Source: Bombus terrestris
Lineage: Eukaryota; Arthropoda; Insecta; Hymenoptera; Apidae
Reading direction: 5' to 3'
Length of the DNA: 64,000 nt
Assembly: GCF_910591885.1 (NCBI RefSeq)
Contig: NW_025963562.1
Span: 124,001-188,000, forward strand
Positions 1-12,732 of this stretch are shown one piece after another. The stretch's first letter is position 1. Every line of letters begins with the position of its first letter. Both the position numbers and the translations under genes were made by a program. Under the pieces are notes generated by a model that saw only the letters and a program-made list of their open reading frames with translations, was not told the origin of the DNA and did no database searches.

Positions 1-12
1 TACGTTGTGGCG

Positions 13-42
13 TATAACGTTATATACTATTACGTTATGACG
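13..42. repeat. Representative type-1 monomer (full dyad plus half dyad)
   Basis: First clean copy of the commonest monomer: half one TATAACGTTATATAC, half two TATTACGTTATGACG. Bases 13-24 are the perfect palindrome TATAACGTTATA. Half two keeps ACGTTAT but has lost the mirror arm. There are three CpGs in 30 bp, all within ACGT, against roughly 0.5 expected from its 4 C and 4 G. A frequent variant has ATACTA changed to GTACTA, and the last bases vary among GACG, TACG, GGCG, AACG and AATG. Confidence 0.95.
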
Positions 43-132
43 TATAACGTTATGTACTATTACGTTATGACGTATAACGTTATATACTATTACGTTATGG
101 CGTATAACGTTATATACTATTACGTTATAATG

Positions 133-162
133 TATAACGTTATATTCCATCACTATAGGACC
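133..162. repeat. Representative type-2 monomer (TTCCATCACTATAGGACC end)
   Basis: The core palindrome TATAACGTTATA is kept; the second half is CATCACTATAGGACC. This half still aligns to the type-1 half TATTACGTTATGACG (shared AT-AC---TA-GAC pattern), so it is a diverged copy of the same 15-mer and has lost the second ACGT. Common variants end in AAGGCC, AAGACC, GAGACC or have CACTGTAGGACC. It usually follows a monomer ending in AATG and precedes a type-3 or type-1 monomer. Confidence 0.93.
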
Positions 163-193
163 TATAACGTTATATTGCAACCACTATATGACG
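163..193. repeat. 31-bp monomer variant (GCAACCAC), 47 copies in window
   Basis: A type-3 monomer with one extra base: GCAACCAC in place of GCACCAC. I count 47 such monomers (two read GCAACA or GCAACT), 38 of them before 35 kb. Each shifts the monomer phase by +1 and ends the stop-free forward frame with Gln-Pro-Leu-Tyr-Asp-Val then TAA. Eight pairs lie exactly 91 bp apart: 1889/1980, 5522/5613, 9184/9275, 10415/10506, 11377/11468, 12910/13001, 14141/14232 and 15103/15194 (positions of the G). They are useful phase markers. Confidence 0.9.
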
Positions 194-484
194 TATAACG
201 TTATATACTATTACGTTATGACGTATAACGTTATGTACTATTACGTTATGACGTTTAACGTTATATACTATTACGTTATAATGTATAACGTTATATTCCA
301 TCACTATAGGACCTATAACGTTATATTGCACCACTATATGTCGTACAACGTTATATACTATTACGTTATGACGTATAACGTTATGTACTATTACGTTATG
401 ACGTATAACGTTATATACTATTACGTTATAATGTATAACGTTATATTCCATCACTATAAGGCCTATAACGTTATATTGCACCAC
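170..484. repeat. Cassette C, 315-bp block, seven near-identical copies
   Basis: A fixed order of about ten monomers that recurs almost unchanged at 170-484, 1311-1625, 4944-5258, 25420-25734, 28480-28794, 30994-31308 and 33688-34002, with a more diverged copy at 18127-18438. It begins at a 31-bp monomer and alternates type-1 (ATACTA and GTACTA forms) with type-2 and type-3. Its presence in otherwise different HORs shows that cassettes have been shuffled between blocks. Confidence 0.8.
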
Positions 485-493
485 TATATGACG
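464..493. repeat. Representative type-3 monomer (TTGCACCACTATATGACG end)
   Basis: Core palindrome followed by TTG and CACCACTATATGACG. Close relatives begin TCGCATCACTATATGACG or, with an altered core, CGATATATTGCATCAC. Types 1, 2 and 3 are strung in fixed orders to make recurring cassettes of roughly 120-700 bp, and the order of cassettes defines the higher-order repeats. Confidence 0.93.
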
Positions 494-3400
494 TATAACG
501 TTATATACTATTACGTTATGACGTATAACGTTATGTATTATTACGTTTTATACTATAACGTTATATTCCATCACTATAGGACCTATAACGTTATATCGCA
601 TCACTATATGACGTATAACGATATATTGCACCACTATATGACGTATCACGTTATATACAATTATGTTATATCGTATAAAGTTATATCGCATCACAATATG
701 AGGTATAACGTTATATACTATTACGTTATGACGTATAACGTTATATACTATTACGTTATAATGTATAACGTTATATTCCATCACTATAGGACCTATAACG
801 TTATATTGCACCACTATATGACGTATAACGTTATATACTATTACGTTATAATGTATAACGTTATATTCCATCACTGTGAGACCTATAACGTTATATTGCA
901 CCACTATATGACCTATAACGTTATATACTATTACGTTATGACGTATAACGATATGTACTATTACGTTATGACGTATAACGTTATATACTATTACGTTATA
1001 ATGTATAACGTTATACTCCATCACTATAGGTCCTATAACGTTATATTGCACCACTATATGACGTACAACGTTATATACTATTACGTTATGACGTATAACG
1101 TTATGCACTATTACGTTATGACGTATAACGTTATATACTATTACGTTATAATGTATAACGTTATATTCCATCACTATAAGACCTATAACGTTATATTGCA
1201 CCACTATATGACGTATAACGTTATATACTATTACGTTATGACGTATAACGTTATGTATTATTACGTTTTATACTATAACGTTATATTCCATCACTATAGG
1301 ACCTATAACGTTATATCGCAACCACTATATGACGTATAACGTTATATACTATTACGTTATGACGTATAACGTTATGTACTATTACGTTATGACGTATAAC
1401 GTTATATACTATTACGTTATAATGTATAACGTTATATTCCATCACTATAGGACCTATAACGTTATATTGCACCACTATATGACGTACAACGTTATATACT
1501 ATTACGTTATGACGTATAACGTTATGTACTATTACGTTATGACGTATAACGTTATATACTATTACGTTATAATGTATAACGTTATATTCCATCACTATAA
1601 GGCCTATAACGTTATATTCCACCACTATATGACGTATAACGTTATATACTATTACGTTATGACGTATAACGTTATGTATTATTACGTTTTATACTATAAC
1701 GTTATATTCCATCACTATAGGACCTATAACGTTATATCGCATCACTATATGACGTATAACGATATATTGCATCACTATACGACGTATAACGTTATATACT
1801 ATTACGTTATAACGTATAACGTTATATACTATTACGTTATAATGTATAACGTTATATTCCATCACTATAGGACCTATAACGTTATATTGCAACCACTATA
1901 TGACGTATAACGTTATATACTATTACGTTATTACGTATAACGTTATATACTATTACGTTATGGCGTATAACGTTATATTGCAACCACTATATGACGTATA
2001 ACGTTATATACTATTACGTTATTACGTATAACGTTATATACTATTACGTTATGGCGTATAACGTTATATACTATTACGTTATGACGTATAACGTTATGTA
2101 CTATTACGTTATGACGTATAACGTTATGTACTATTACGTTATGACGTATAACGTTATATACTATTACGTTATAATGTATAACGTTATATTCCATCACTAT
2201 AAGGCCTATAACGTTATATACTATTACGTTATGACGTATAACGTTATATACTATTACGTTATAATGTATATCGTTATATTCCATCACTATAAGGCCTATA
2301 ACGTTATATTGCACATCTATATGACGTATAACGTTATATACTATTACGTTATGACGTATAACTTTATGTACTATTACGTTATGACGTATAACGTTATATA
2401 CTATTACGTTATAATGTATATCGTTATATTCCATCACTATAAGGCCTATAACGTTATATACTATTACGTTATGACGTATAACGTTATATACTATTACGTT
2501 ATGACGTATAACGTTATATACTATTACGTTATAATGTATAACGTTATATTCCATCATTATAAGTCCTATAACGTTATATTGCACCACTGTATGACGTATA
2601 ACGGTATATAATATTACGTTGTGACGTATAACGTTATATACCATTACGTTATAATGTATTACGTTATATTCCATCACTATAGGACCTATAACGTTATATC
2701 GCATCACTATATGACGTACGATGTTTTATACTATTACGTTATAACGTTTAGCGTTATGTTGCATTACTATATGATGCATAACGTTATATATTATTACGTT
2801 ATAATGTATAACGTTCTATTCCATCACTATAGGACCTATAACGTTATATCGCATCACTATATGACGTACGATGTTTTATACTATTACGTTATAACGTTTA
2901 GCGTTATGTTGCATTACTGTATGATGCATAACGTTATATATTATTACGTTATAATGTATAACGTTCTATTCCATCACTATAGGACCTATAACGTTATATT
3001 GCAACCACTATATGACGTATAACGTTATATACTATTACGTTATAATGTATAACGTTATATTCCATCACTATAAGGCCTATAACGTTATATTGCACCACTA
3101 TATGACGTATAACGTTATATACTATTACGTTATGACGTATAACGTTATGTATTATTACGTTTTATACTATAACGTTATATTCCATCACTATAGGACCTAT
3201 AACGTTATATCGCATCACTATATGACGTATAACGATATATTGCACCACTATATGACGTATCACGTTATATACAATTATGTTATATCGTATAAAGTTATAT
3301 CGCATCACAATATGAGGTATAACGTTATATACTATTACGTTATGACGTATAACGTTATATACTATTACGTTACGACGTAAAACGTTATATACTATTACGT

Positions 3401-3527
3401 TATAATGTATAACGTTATATGCCATCACTATAAGACCTATAACGTTATATTGCACCACTGTATGACGTATAACGTTATATACTATTACGTTATGACGTAT
3501 AACGTTATATACTATTACGTTATGACG

Positions 3528-3556
3528 TATACGTTATAGACTATTACGTTATAATG
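3528..3556. repeat. 29-bp monomer variant (GACGTATACG), 15 copies
   Basis: One A is missing from the core: GTATACG in place of GTATAACG, which destroys the palindrome. Other copies are near 7161, 8901, 9681, 13410, 16081, 17221, 19261, 19531, 20701, 23461, 26371, 27271, 27841 and 30360. None was seen after 30.4 kb. Each shifts the frame by -1. Confidence 0.88.
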
Positions 3557-4140
3557 TATAACGTTATATTCCATCACTATAAGGCCTTTAACGTGATATT
3601 GCACCACTATATGACGTATAACGTTATATACTATTACGTTATGACGTATAACGTTATGTACTATTGCGTTATATACTATAACGTTATATTCCATCACTAT
3701 AGGACCTATAACGTTATATCGCATCACTATATGACGTATAACGATATATTGCATCACTATATGGCGTATAACGTTATATACTATTACGTTATAATGTATA
3801 ACGTTATATTCCATCACTGTAGGACCCATAACGTTATAGTGCACCTCTATATGACGTATAGCGTTATATACCATTACGTTATTACGTTTAACGTTATATC
3901 GCATCACTATATGACGTACGATGTTTTATAGTATTACGTTATAACGTTTAACGTTATAATGCACCACTATATGACGTATAACGTTATATCCCATCACTGT
4001 AGGACCTATAACGTTATAGTGCACCACTATATGACGTATTGCGTTGTATACTATTACGTTATTACGTATAACGTTATATTCTGTTACGTTATGACGTATA
4101 ACGTTATATCGCATCACTATATGACGTATAACGTTTTATT

Positions 4141-4155
4141 GCCTCTCTTTCGGTC
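4141..4155. repeat. Pyrimidine-rich marker monomer (GCCTCTCTTTCGGTC), 27 copies
   Basis: The most diverged monomer half in the array, with a 10-base pyrimidine run and usually followed by GTATAACGATATATTGCATC. The G of GCCTC is at 4141, 7774, 16695, 17834, 20144, 21134, 26987, 29358, 31872, 34596, 35917, 38040, 39688, 41009, 43019, 45147, 45684, 46254, 49526, 52314, 52851, 56121, 57769, 59090, 61100, 63228 and 63765. Three copies (45147, 52314, 63228) read CTTTCTGTC. The spacings between copies reproduce the block spacings found from other markers. Six copies lie in the first 26 kb and 21 after it. No function is visible; it may be a protein-binding site or just an old mutant carried along. 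Confidence 0.9.
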
Positions 4156-4363
4156 GTATAAAGATATATTGCATCACTGTATGACGTATAACACTATATA
4201 CCATTACGTTATGACGTATCGCGTTGTATACAATTATGTTATGACGTATAAAACTATATCGCATCACAATATGAGGTATAACATTATATTGCATCACTAT
4301 ATGACGTATAACGATATATTGCATCACTATACGACGTATAACGTTATATACTATTACGTTATA

Positions 4364-7300
4364 ACGTATAACGTTATATACTATTACGTTATAATGTATA
4401 ACGTTATATTCCATCACTATAGGACCTATAACGTTATATTGCACCACTATATGACGTATAACGTTATATACTATTACGTTATAATGTATAACGTTATATT
4501 CCATCACTGTGAGACCTATAACGTTATATTGCACCACTATATGACCTATAACGTTATATACTATTACGTTATGACGTATAACGATATGTACTATTACGTT
4601 ATGACGTATAACGTTATATACTATTACGTTATAATGTATAACGTTATACTCCATCACTATAGGTCCTATAACGTTATATTGCACCACTATATGACGTACA
4701 ACGTTATATACTATTACGTTATGACGTATAACGTTATGCACTATTACGTTATGACGTATAACGTTATATACTATTACGTTATAATGTATAACGTTATATT
4801 CCATCACTATAAGGCCTATAACGTTATATTGCACCACTATATGACGTATAACGTTATATACTATTACGTTATGACGTATAACGTTATGTATTATTACGTT
4901 TTATACTATAACGTTATATTCCATCACTATAGGACCTATAACGTTATATCGCAACCACTATATGACGTATAACGTTATATACTATTACGTTATGACGTAT
5001 AACGTTATGTACTATTACGTTATGACGTATAACGTTATATACTATTACGTTATAATGTATAACGTTATATTCCATCACTATAGGACCTATAACGTTATAT
5101 TGCACCACTATATGACGTACAACGTTATATACTATTACGTTATGACGTATAACGTTATGTACTATTACGTTATTACGTATAACGTTATATACTATTACGT
5201 TATAATGTATAACGTTATATTCCATCACTATAAGGCCTATAACGTTATATTCCACCACTATATGACGTATAACGTTATATACTATTACGTTATGACGTAT
5301 AACGTTATGTATTATTACGTTTTATACTATAACGTTATATTCCATCACTATAGGACCTATAACGTTATATCGCATCACTATATGACGTATAACGATATAT
5401 TGCATCACTATACGACGTATAACGTTATATACTATTACGTTATAACGTATAACGTTATATACTATTACGTTATAATGTATAACGTTATATTCCATCACTA
5501 TAGGACCTATAACGTTATATTGCAACCACTATATGACGTATAACGTTATATACTATTACGTTATTACGTATAACGTTATATACTATTACGTTATGGCGTA
5601 TAACGTTATATTGCAACCACTATATGACGTATAACGTTATATACTATTACGTTATTACGTATAACGTTATATACTATTACGTTATGGCGTATAACGTTAT
5701 ATACTATTACGTTATGACGTATAACGTTATGTACTATTACGTTATGACGTATAACGTTATGTACTATTACGTTATGACGTATAACGTTATATACTATTAC
5801 GTTATAATGTATAACGTTATATTCCATCACTATAAGGCCTATAACGTTATATACTATTACGTTATGACGTATAACGTTATATACTATTACGTTATAATGT
5901 ATATCGTTATATTCCATCACTATAAGGCCTATAACGTTATATTGCACATCTATATGACGTATAACGTTATATACTATTACGTTATGACGTATAACTTTAT
6001 GTACTATTACGTTATGACGTATAACGTTATATACTATTACGTTATAATGTATATCGTTATATTCCATCACTATAAGGCCTATAACGTTATATACTATTAC
6101 GTTATGACGTATAACGTTATATACTATTACGCTTTGACGTATAACGTTATATACTATTACGTTATAATGTATAACGTTATATTCCATCATTATAAGTCCT
6201 ATAACGTTATATTGCACCACTGTATGACGTATAACGGTATATAATATTACGTTATGACGTATAACGTTATATACCATTACGTTATAATGTATTACGTTAT
6301 ATTCCATCACTATAGGACCTATAACGTTATATCGCATCACTATATGACGTACGATGTTTTATACTATTACGTTATAACGTTTAGCGTTATGTTGCATTAC
6401 TATATGATGCATAACGTTATATATTATTACGTTATAATGTATAACGTTCTATTCCATCACTATAGGACCTATAACGTTATATCGCATCACTATATGACGT
6501 ACGATGTTTTATACTATTACGTTATAACGTTTAGCGTTATGTTGCATTACTGTATGATGCATAACGTTATATATTATTACGTTATAATGTATAACGTTCT
6601 ATTCCATCACTATAGGACCTATAACGTTATATTGCAACCACTATATGACGTATAACGTTATATACTATTACGTTATAATGTATAACGTTATATTCCATCA
6701 CTATAAGGCCTATAACGTTATATTGCACCACTATATGACGTATAACGTTATATACTATTACGTTATGACGTATAACGTTATGTATTATTACGTTTTATAC
6801 TATAACGTTATATTCCATCACTATAGGACCTATAACGTTATATCGCATCACTATATGACGTATAACGATATATTGCACCACTATATGACGTATCACGTTA
6901 TATACAATTATGTTATATCGTATAAAGTTATATCGCATCACAATATGAGGTATAACGTTATATACTATTACGTTATGACGTATAACGTTATATATTATTA
7001 CGTTACGACGTAAAACGTTATATACTATTACGTTATAATGTATAACGTTATATGCCATCACTATAAGACCTATAACGTTATATTGCACCACTGTATGACG
7101 TATAACGTTATATACTATTACGTTATGACGTATAACGTTATATACTATTACGTTATGACGTATACGTTATAGACTATTACGTTATAATGTATAACGTTAT
7201 ATTCCATCACTATAAGGCCTTTAACGTGATATTGCACCACTATATGACGTATAACGTTATATACTCTTACGTTATGACGTATAACGTTATGTACTATTGC

Positions 7301-7996
7301 GTTATATACTATAACGTTATATTCCATCACTATAGGACCTATAACGTTATATCGCATCACTATATGACGTATAACGATATATTGCATCACTATATGGCGT
7401 ATAACGTTATATACTATTACGTTATAATGTATAACGTTATATTCCATCACTGTAGGACCCATAACGTTATAGTGCACCTCTATATGACGTATAGCGTTAT
7501 ATACCATTACGTTATTACGTTTAACGTTATATCGCATCACTATATGACGTACGATGTTTTATAGTATTACGTTATAACGTTTAACGTTATAATGCACGAC
7601 TATATGACGTATAACGTTATATCCCATCACTGTAGGACCTATAACGTTATAGTGCACCACTATATGACGTATTGCGTTGTATACTATTACGTTATTACGT
7701 ATAACGTTATATTCTGTTACGTTATGACGTATAACGTTATATCGCATCACTATATGACGTATAACGTTTTATTGCCTCTCTTTCGGTCGTATAAAGATAT
7801 ATTGCATCACTGTATGACGTATAACACTATATACCATTACGTTATGACGTATCGCGTTGTATACAATTATGTTATGACGTATAAAACTATATCGCATCAC
7901 AATATGAGGTATAACATTATATTGCATCACTATATGACGTATAACGATATATTGCATCACTATACGACGTATAACGTTATATACTATTACGTTATA
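4364..7996. repeat. HOR-A copy 2 (3,633 bp)
   Basis: Tandem copy of 731-4363 at an offset of exactly 3,633 bp, carrying all the same odd-length monomers and the marker at 7774. Private changes include GCTTTGACG at 6131 and CTCTTACG near 7264. Confidence 0.9.
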
Positions 7997-8078
7997 ACGT
8001 ATAACGTTATATACTATTACGTTATAATGTATAACGTTATATTCCATCACTATAGGACCTATAACGTTATATTGCAAC
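7997..8078. repeat. HOR-A copy 3, first 82 bp only
   Basis: Continues to match 4364-4445, then departs at the 31-bp monomer (GCAACC at 8074, against GCACC in the earlier copy). This is the right edge of the HOR-A pair. Confidence 0.75.
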
Positions 8079-9006
8079 CACTATATGACGTATAACGTTA
8101 TATACTATTACGTTATTACGTATAACGTTATATACTATTACGTTATAATGTATAACGTTATATTCCATCACTATAAGGCCTATAACGTTATATACTATTA
8201 CGTTATGACGTATAACGTTATATACTATTACGTTATAATGTATAACGTTATATTCCATCACTATAAGGCCTATAACGTTATATTGCACCACTATATGACG
8301 TATAACGTTATATACTATTACGTTATGACGTATAACGTTATGTATTATTACGTTTTATACTATAACGTTATATTCCATCACTATAGGACCTATAACGTTA
8401 TATCGCATCACTATATGACGTATAACGATATATTGCACCACTATATGACGTATCACGTTATATACAATTATGTTATATCGTATAAAGTTATATCGCATCA
8501 CAATATGAGGTATAACGTTATATACTATTACGTTATGACGTATAACGTTATATACTATTACGTTATAATGTATAACGTTATATTCCATCACTATAGGACC
8601 TATAACGTTATATTGCACCACTATATGACGTATAACGTTATATACTATTACGTTATAATGTATAACGTTATATTCCATCACTGTGAGACCTATAACGTTA
8701 TATTGCACCACTATATGACCTATAACGTTATATACTATTACGTTATGACGTATAACGTTATATACTATTACGTTACGACGTAAAACGTTATATACTATTA
8801 CGTTATAATGTATAACGTTATATGCCATCACTATAAGACCTATAACGTTATATTGCACCACTGTATGACGTATAACGTTATATACTATTACGTTATGACG
8901 TATACGTTATATACTATTACGTTATAATCTATAACGTTATATTCCATCACTATAAGGCCTTTAATGTGATATTGCACCACTATATGACGTATAACGTTAT
9001 ATACTA
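8079..9006. repeat. Linker block, also found at 18.4-19.3 kb
   Basis: Matches about 18440-19250 at an offset of 10,361 bp, monomer for monomer. It includes the diverged run TATACAATTATGTTATATCG and a 29-bp monomer near 8901. It joins HOR-A to HOR-B. No gene. Confidence 0.75.
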
Positions 9007-12000
9007 TTACGTTATGACGTATAACGTTATATCGCATCACTATATGACGTATAACGATATATTGCATCACTATACGACGTATAACGTTATATACTATTAC
9101 GTTATAACGTATAACGTTATATACTATTACGTTATAATGTATAACGTTATATTCCATCACTATAGGACCTATAACGTTATATTGCAACCACTATATGACG
9201 TATAACGTTATATACTATTACGTTATTACGTATAACGTTATATACTATTACGTTATGGCGTATAACGTTATATTGCAACCACTATATCACGTATAACGTT
9301 ATATACTATTACGTTATAATGTATAACGTTATATTCCATCACTATAAGGCCTATAACGTTATATCGCATCACAATATGAGGTATAACGTTATATACTATT
9401 ACGTTATGACGTATAACGTTATATACTATTACGTTATAATGTATAACGTTATATGCCATCACTATAAGACCTATAACGTTATATTGCACCACTATATGAC
9501 CTATAACGTTATATACTATTACGTTATGACGTATAACGTTATATACTATTACGTTACGACGTAAAACGTTATATACTATTACGTTATAATGTATAACGTT
9601 ATATGCCATCACTATAAGACCTATAACGTTATATTGCACCACTGTATGACGTATAACGTTATATACTATTACGTTATGACGTATACGTTATATACTATTA
9701 CGTTATAATGTATAACGTTATATTCCATCACTATAAGGCCTTTAACGTGATATTGCACCACTATATGACGTATAACGTTATATACTATTACGTTATGACG
9801 TATAACGTTATGTACTATTGCGTTATATACTATAACGTTATATTCCATCACTATAGGACCTATAACGTTATATCGCATCACTATATGACGTATAACGATA
9901 TATTGCATCACTATATGGCGTATAACGTTATATACTATTACGTTATAATGTATAACGTTATATTCCATCACTGTAGGACCTATAACGTTATAGTGCACCA
10001 CTATATGACGTATAGCGTTATATACCATTACGTTATTACGTTTAACGTTATATCGCATCACTATATGACGTACGATGTTGTATAGTATTACGTTATAACG
10101 TTTAACGTTACAATGCACCACTATATGACGTATAACGTTATATCCCATCACTGTAGGACCTATAACGTTATAGTGCACCACTATATGACGTATAGCGTTG
10201 TATACTATTACGTTATTACGTATAACGTTATATACTGTTACGTTATGACGTATAACGTTATATCGCATCACTATATGACGTATAACGATATATTGCATCA
10301 CTATACGACGTATAACGTTATATACTATTACGTTATAACGTATAACGTTATATACTATTACGTTATAATGTATAACGTTATATTCCATCACTATAGGACC
10401 TACAACGTTATATTGCAACCACTATATGACGTATAACGTTGTATACTATTACGTTATTACGTATAACGTTATATACTATTACGTTATGGCGTATAACGTT
10501 ATATTGCAACCACTATATGACGTATAACGTTATATACTATTACGTTATTACGTATAACGTTATATACTATTACGTTATGGCGTATAACGTTATATACTAT
10601 TACGTTATGACGTATAACGTTATGTACTATTACGTTATGACGTATAACGTTATGTACTATTACGTTATGACGTATAACGTTATATACTATTACGTTATAA
10701 TGTATAACGTTATATTCCACGACTATAAGGCCTATAACGTTATATACTATTACGTTATGACGTATAACGTTATATACTATTACGTTATAATGTATATCGT
10801 TATATTCCATCACTATAAGGCCTATAACGTTATATTGCACATCTATATGACGTATAACGTTATATACTATTACGTTATGACGTATAACTTTATGTACTAT
10901 TACGTTATGACGTATAACGTTATATACTATTACGTTATAATGTATAACGTTATATTCCATCACTATAAGGCCTATAACGTTATATACTATTACGTTATGA
11001 CGTATAACGTTATATACTATTACGTTATGACGTATAACGTTATATACTATTACGTTATAATGTATAACGTTATATTCCATCATTATAAGGCCTATAACGT
11101 TATATTGCACCACTGTATGACGTCTAACGGTATATAATATTACGTTATGACGTATAACGTTATATACTATTACGTTATAATGTATAACGTTATATTCCAT
11201 CACTATAGGACCTATAACGTTATATCGCATCACTATATGACGTACGATGTTTTATACTATTACGTTATAACGTTTAGCGTTATGTTGCATTACTATATGA
11301 TGCATAACGTTATATATTATTACGTTATAATGTATAACGTTATATTCCATCACTATAGGACCTACAACGTTATATTGCAACCACTATATGACGTATAACG
11401 TTATATACTATTACGTTATTACGTATAACGTTATATACTATTACGTTATGGCGTATAACGTTATATTGCAACCACTATATGACGTATAACGTTATATACT
11501 ATTACGTTATTACGTATAACGTTATATACTATTACGTTATGGCGTATAACGTTATATACTATTACGTTATGACGTATAACGTTATGTACTATTACGTTAT
11601 GACGTATAACGTTATATACTATTACGTTATGGCGTATAACGTTATATACTATTACGTTATAATGTATAACGTTATATTCCATCACTATAGGACCTATAAC
11701 GTTATATTGCAACCACTATATGACGTATAACGTTATATACTATTACGTTATGACGTATAACGTTATGTATTATTACGTTTTATACTATAACGTTATATTC
11801 CATCACTATAGGACCTATAACGTTATATCGCATCACTATATGACGTATCACGTTATATACAATTATGTTATATCGTATAAAGTTATACCGCATCACAATA
11901 TGAGGTATAACGTTATATACTATTACGTTATGACGTATAACGTTATATACTATTACGTTATAATGTATAACGTTATATTCCATCACTATAGGACCTATAA

Positions 12001-12732
12001 CGTTATATTGCACCACTATATGACGTATAACGTTATATACTATTACGTTATAATGTATAACGTTATATTCCATCACTGTGAGACCTATAACGTTATATTG
12101 CACCACTATATGACCTATAACGTTATATACTATTACGTTATGACGTATAACGTTATATACTATTACGTTACGACGTAAAACGTTATATACTGTTACGTTA
12201 TAATGTATAACGTTATATGCCATCACTATAAGACCTATAACGTTATATTGCACCACTGTATGACGTATAACGTTATATACTATTACGTTATGACGTATAA
12301 CGTTATGTACTATTGCGTTATATACTATAACGTTATATTCCATCACTTAAGGACCTATAACGTTATATCGCATCACTATATGACGTATAACGATATATTG
12401 CATCACTATATGGCGTATAACGTTATATACTATTACGTTATAATGTATAACGTTATATTCCATCACTGTAGGACCTATAACGTTATAGTGCACCACTATA
12501 TGACGTATAGCGTTATATACCATTACGTTATTACGTTTAACGTTATATCGCATCACTATATGACGTACGACGTTTTATAGTATTACGTTATAACGTTTAA
12601 CGTTACAATGCACCACTATATGACGTATAACGTTATATCCCATCACTGTAGGACCTATAACGTTATAGTGCACCACTATATGACGTATAGCGTTGTATAC
12701 TATTACGTTATTACGTATAACGTTATATACTG
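9007..12732. repeat. HOR-B copy 1 (3,726 bp, 124 monomers)
   Basis: The length is 124 x 30 + 6, given exactly by seven 31-bp monomers (9184 to 11709) and one 29-bp monomer (9681). Homology to copy 2 starts after the A/G mismatch at 9006/12732. Against copy 2 it lacks one 30-bp monomer near 11845 and five monomers (149 bp, including a 29-bp one) near 12280. It carries no pyrimidine-rich marker, unlike HOR-A. Confidence 0.85.

Larger units (their letters stand above)
1..730. repeat. Left flank, mosaic of cassettes
   Basis: Entered mid-array. Bases 177 to about 620 match 1318 to about 1770 at an offset of 1,141 bp (38 monomers plus one extra base from the 31-bp unit). The homology to the next HOR copy stops at base 730 (G here, A at 4363), so this stretch lies outside the 3,633-bp tandem pair. 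No gene. Confidence 0.75.
731..4363. repeat. HOR-A copy 1 (3,633 bp, 121 monomers)
   Basis: First of two tandem copies. The length is 121 x 30 + 3, explained exactly by four 31-bp monomers (G at 1318, 1889, 1980, 3001) and one 29-bp monomer (3528). It carries the pyrimidine-rich marker at 4141 near its right end. By eye I find eight substitutions against copy 2, at 1181, 1541, 2499, 2501, 2621, 3362, 3633 and 3965, so about 99.8% identity; I may have missed a few. Confidence 0.9.

Noticed and set aside
13..24. Hairpin terminators
   Set aside because: The palindromes are 12 bp with no loop, no T-tract, and occur about 2,000 times.
13..42. TATA-box or AT-rich promoter
   Set aside because: TATAA and TATATA strings occur in every monomer, so they carry no positional information and no gene follows.
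4141..4175. CENP-B box at the CTTTCGGTCG marker
   Set aside because: TTCG is present but the required A and the CGGG at fixed spacing are not; the sequence continues TATAACGATA.
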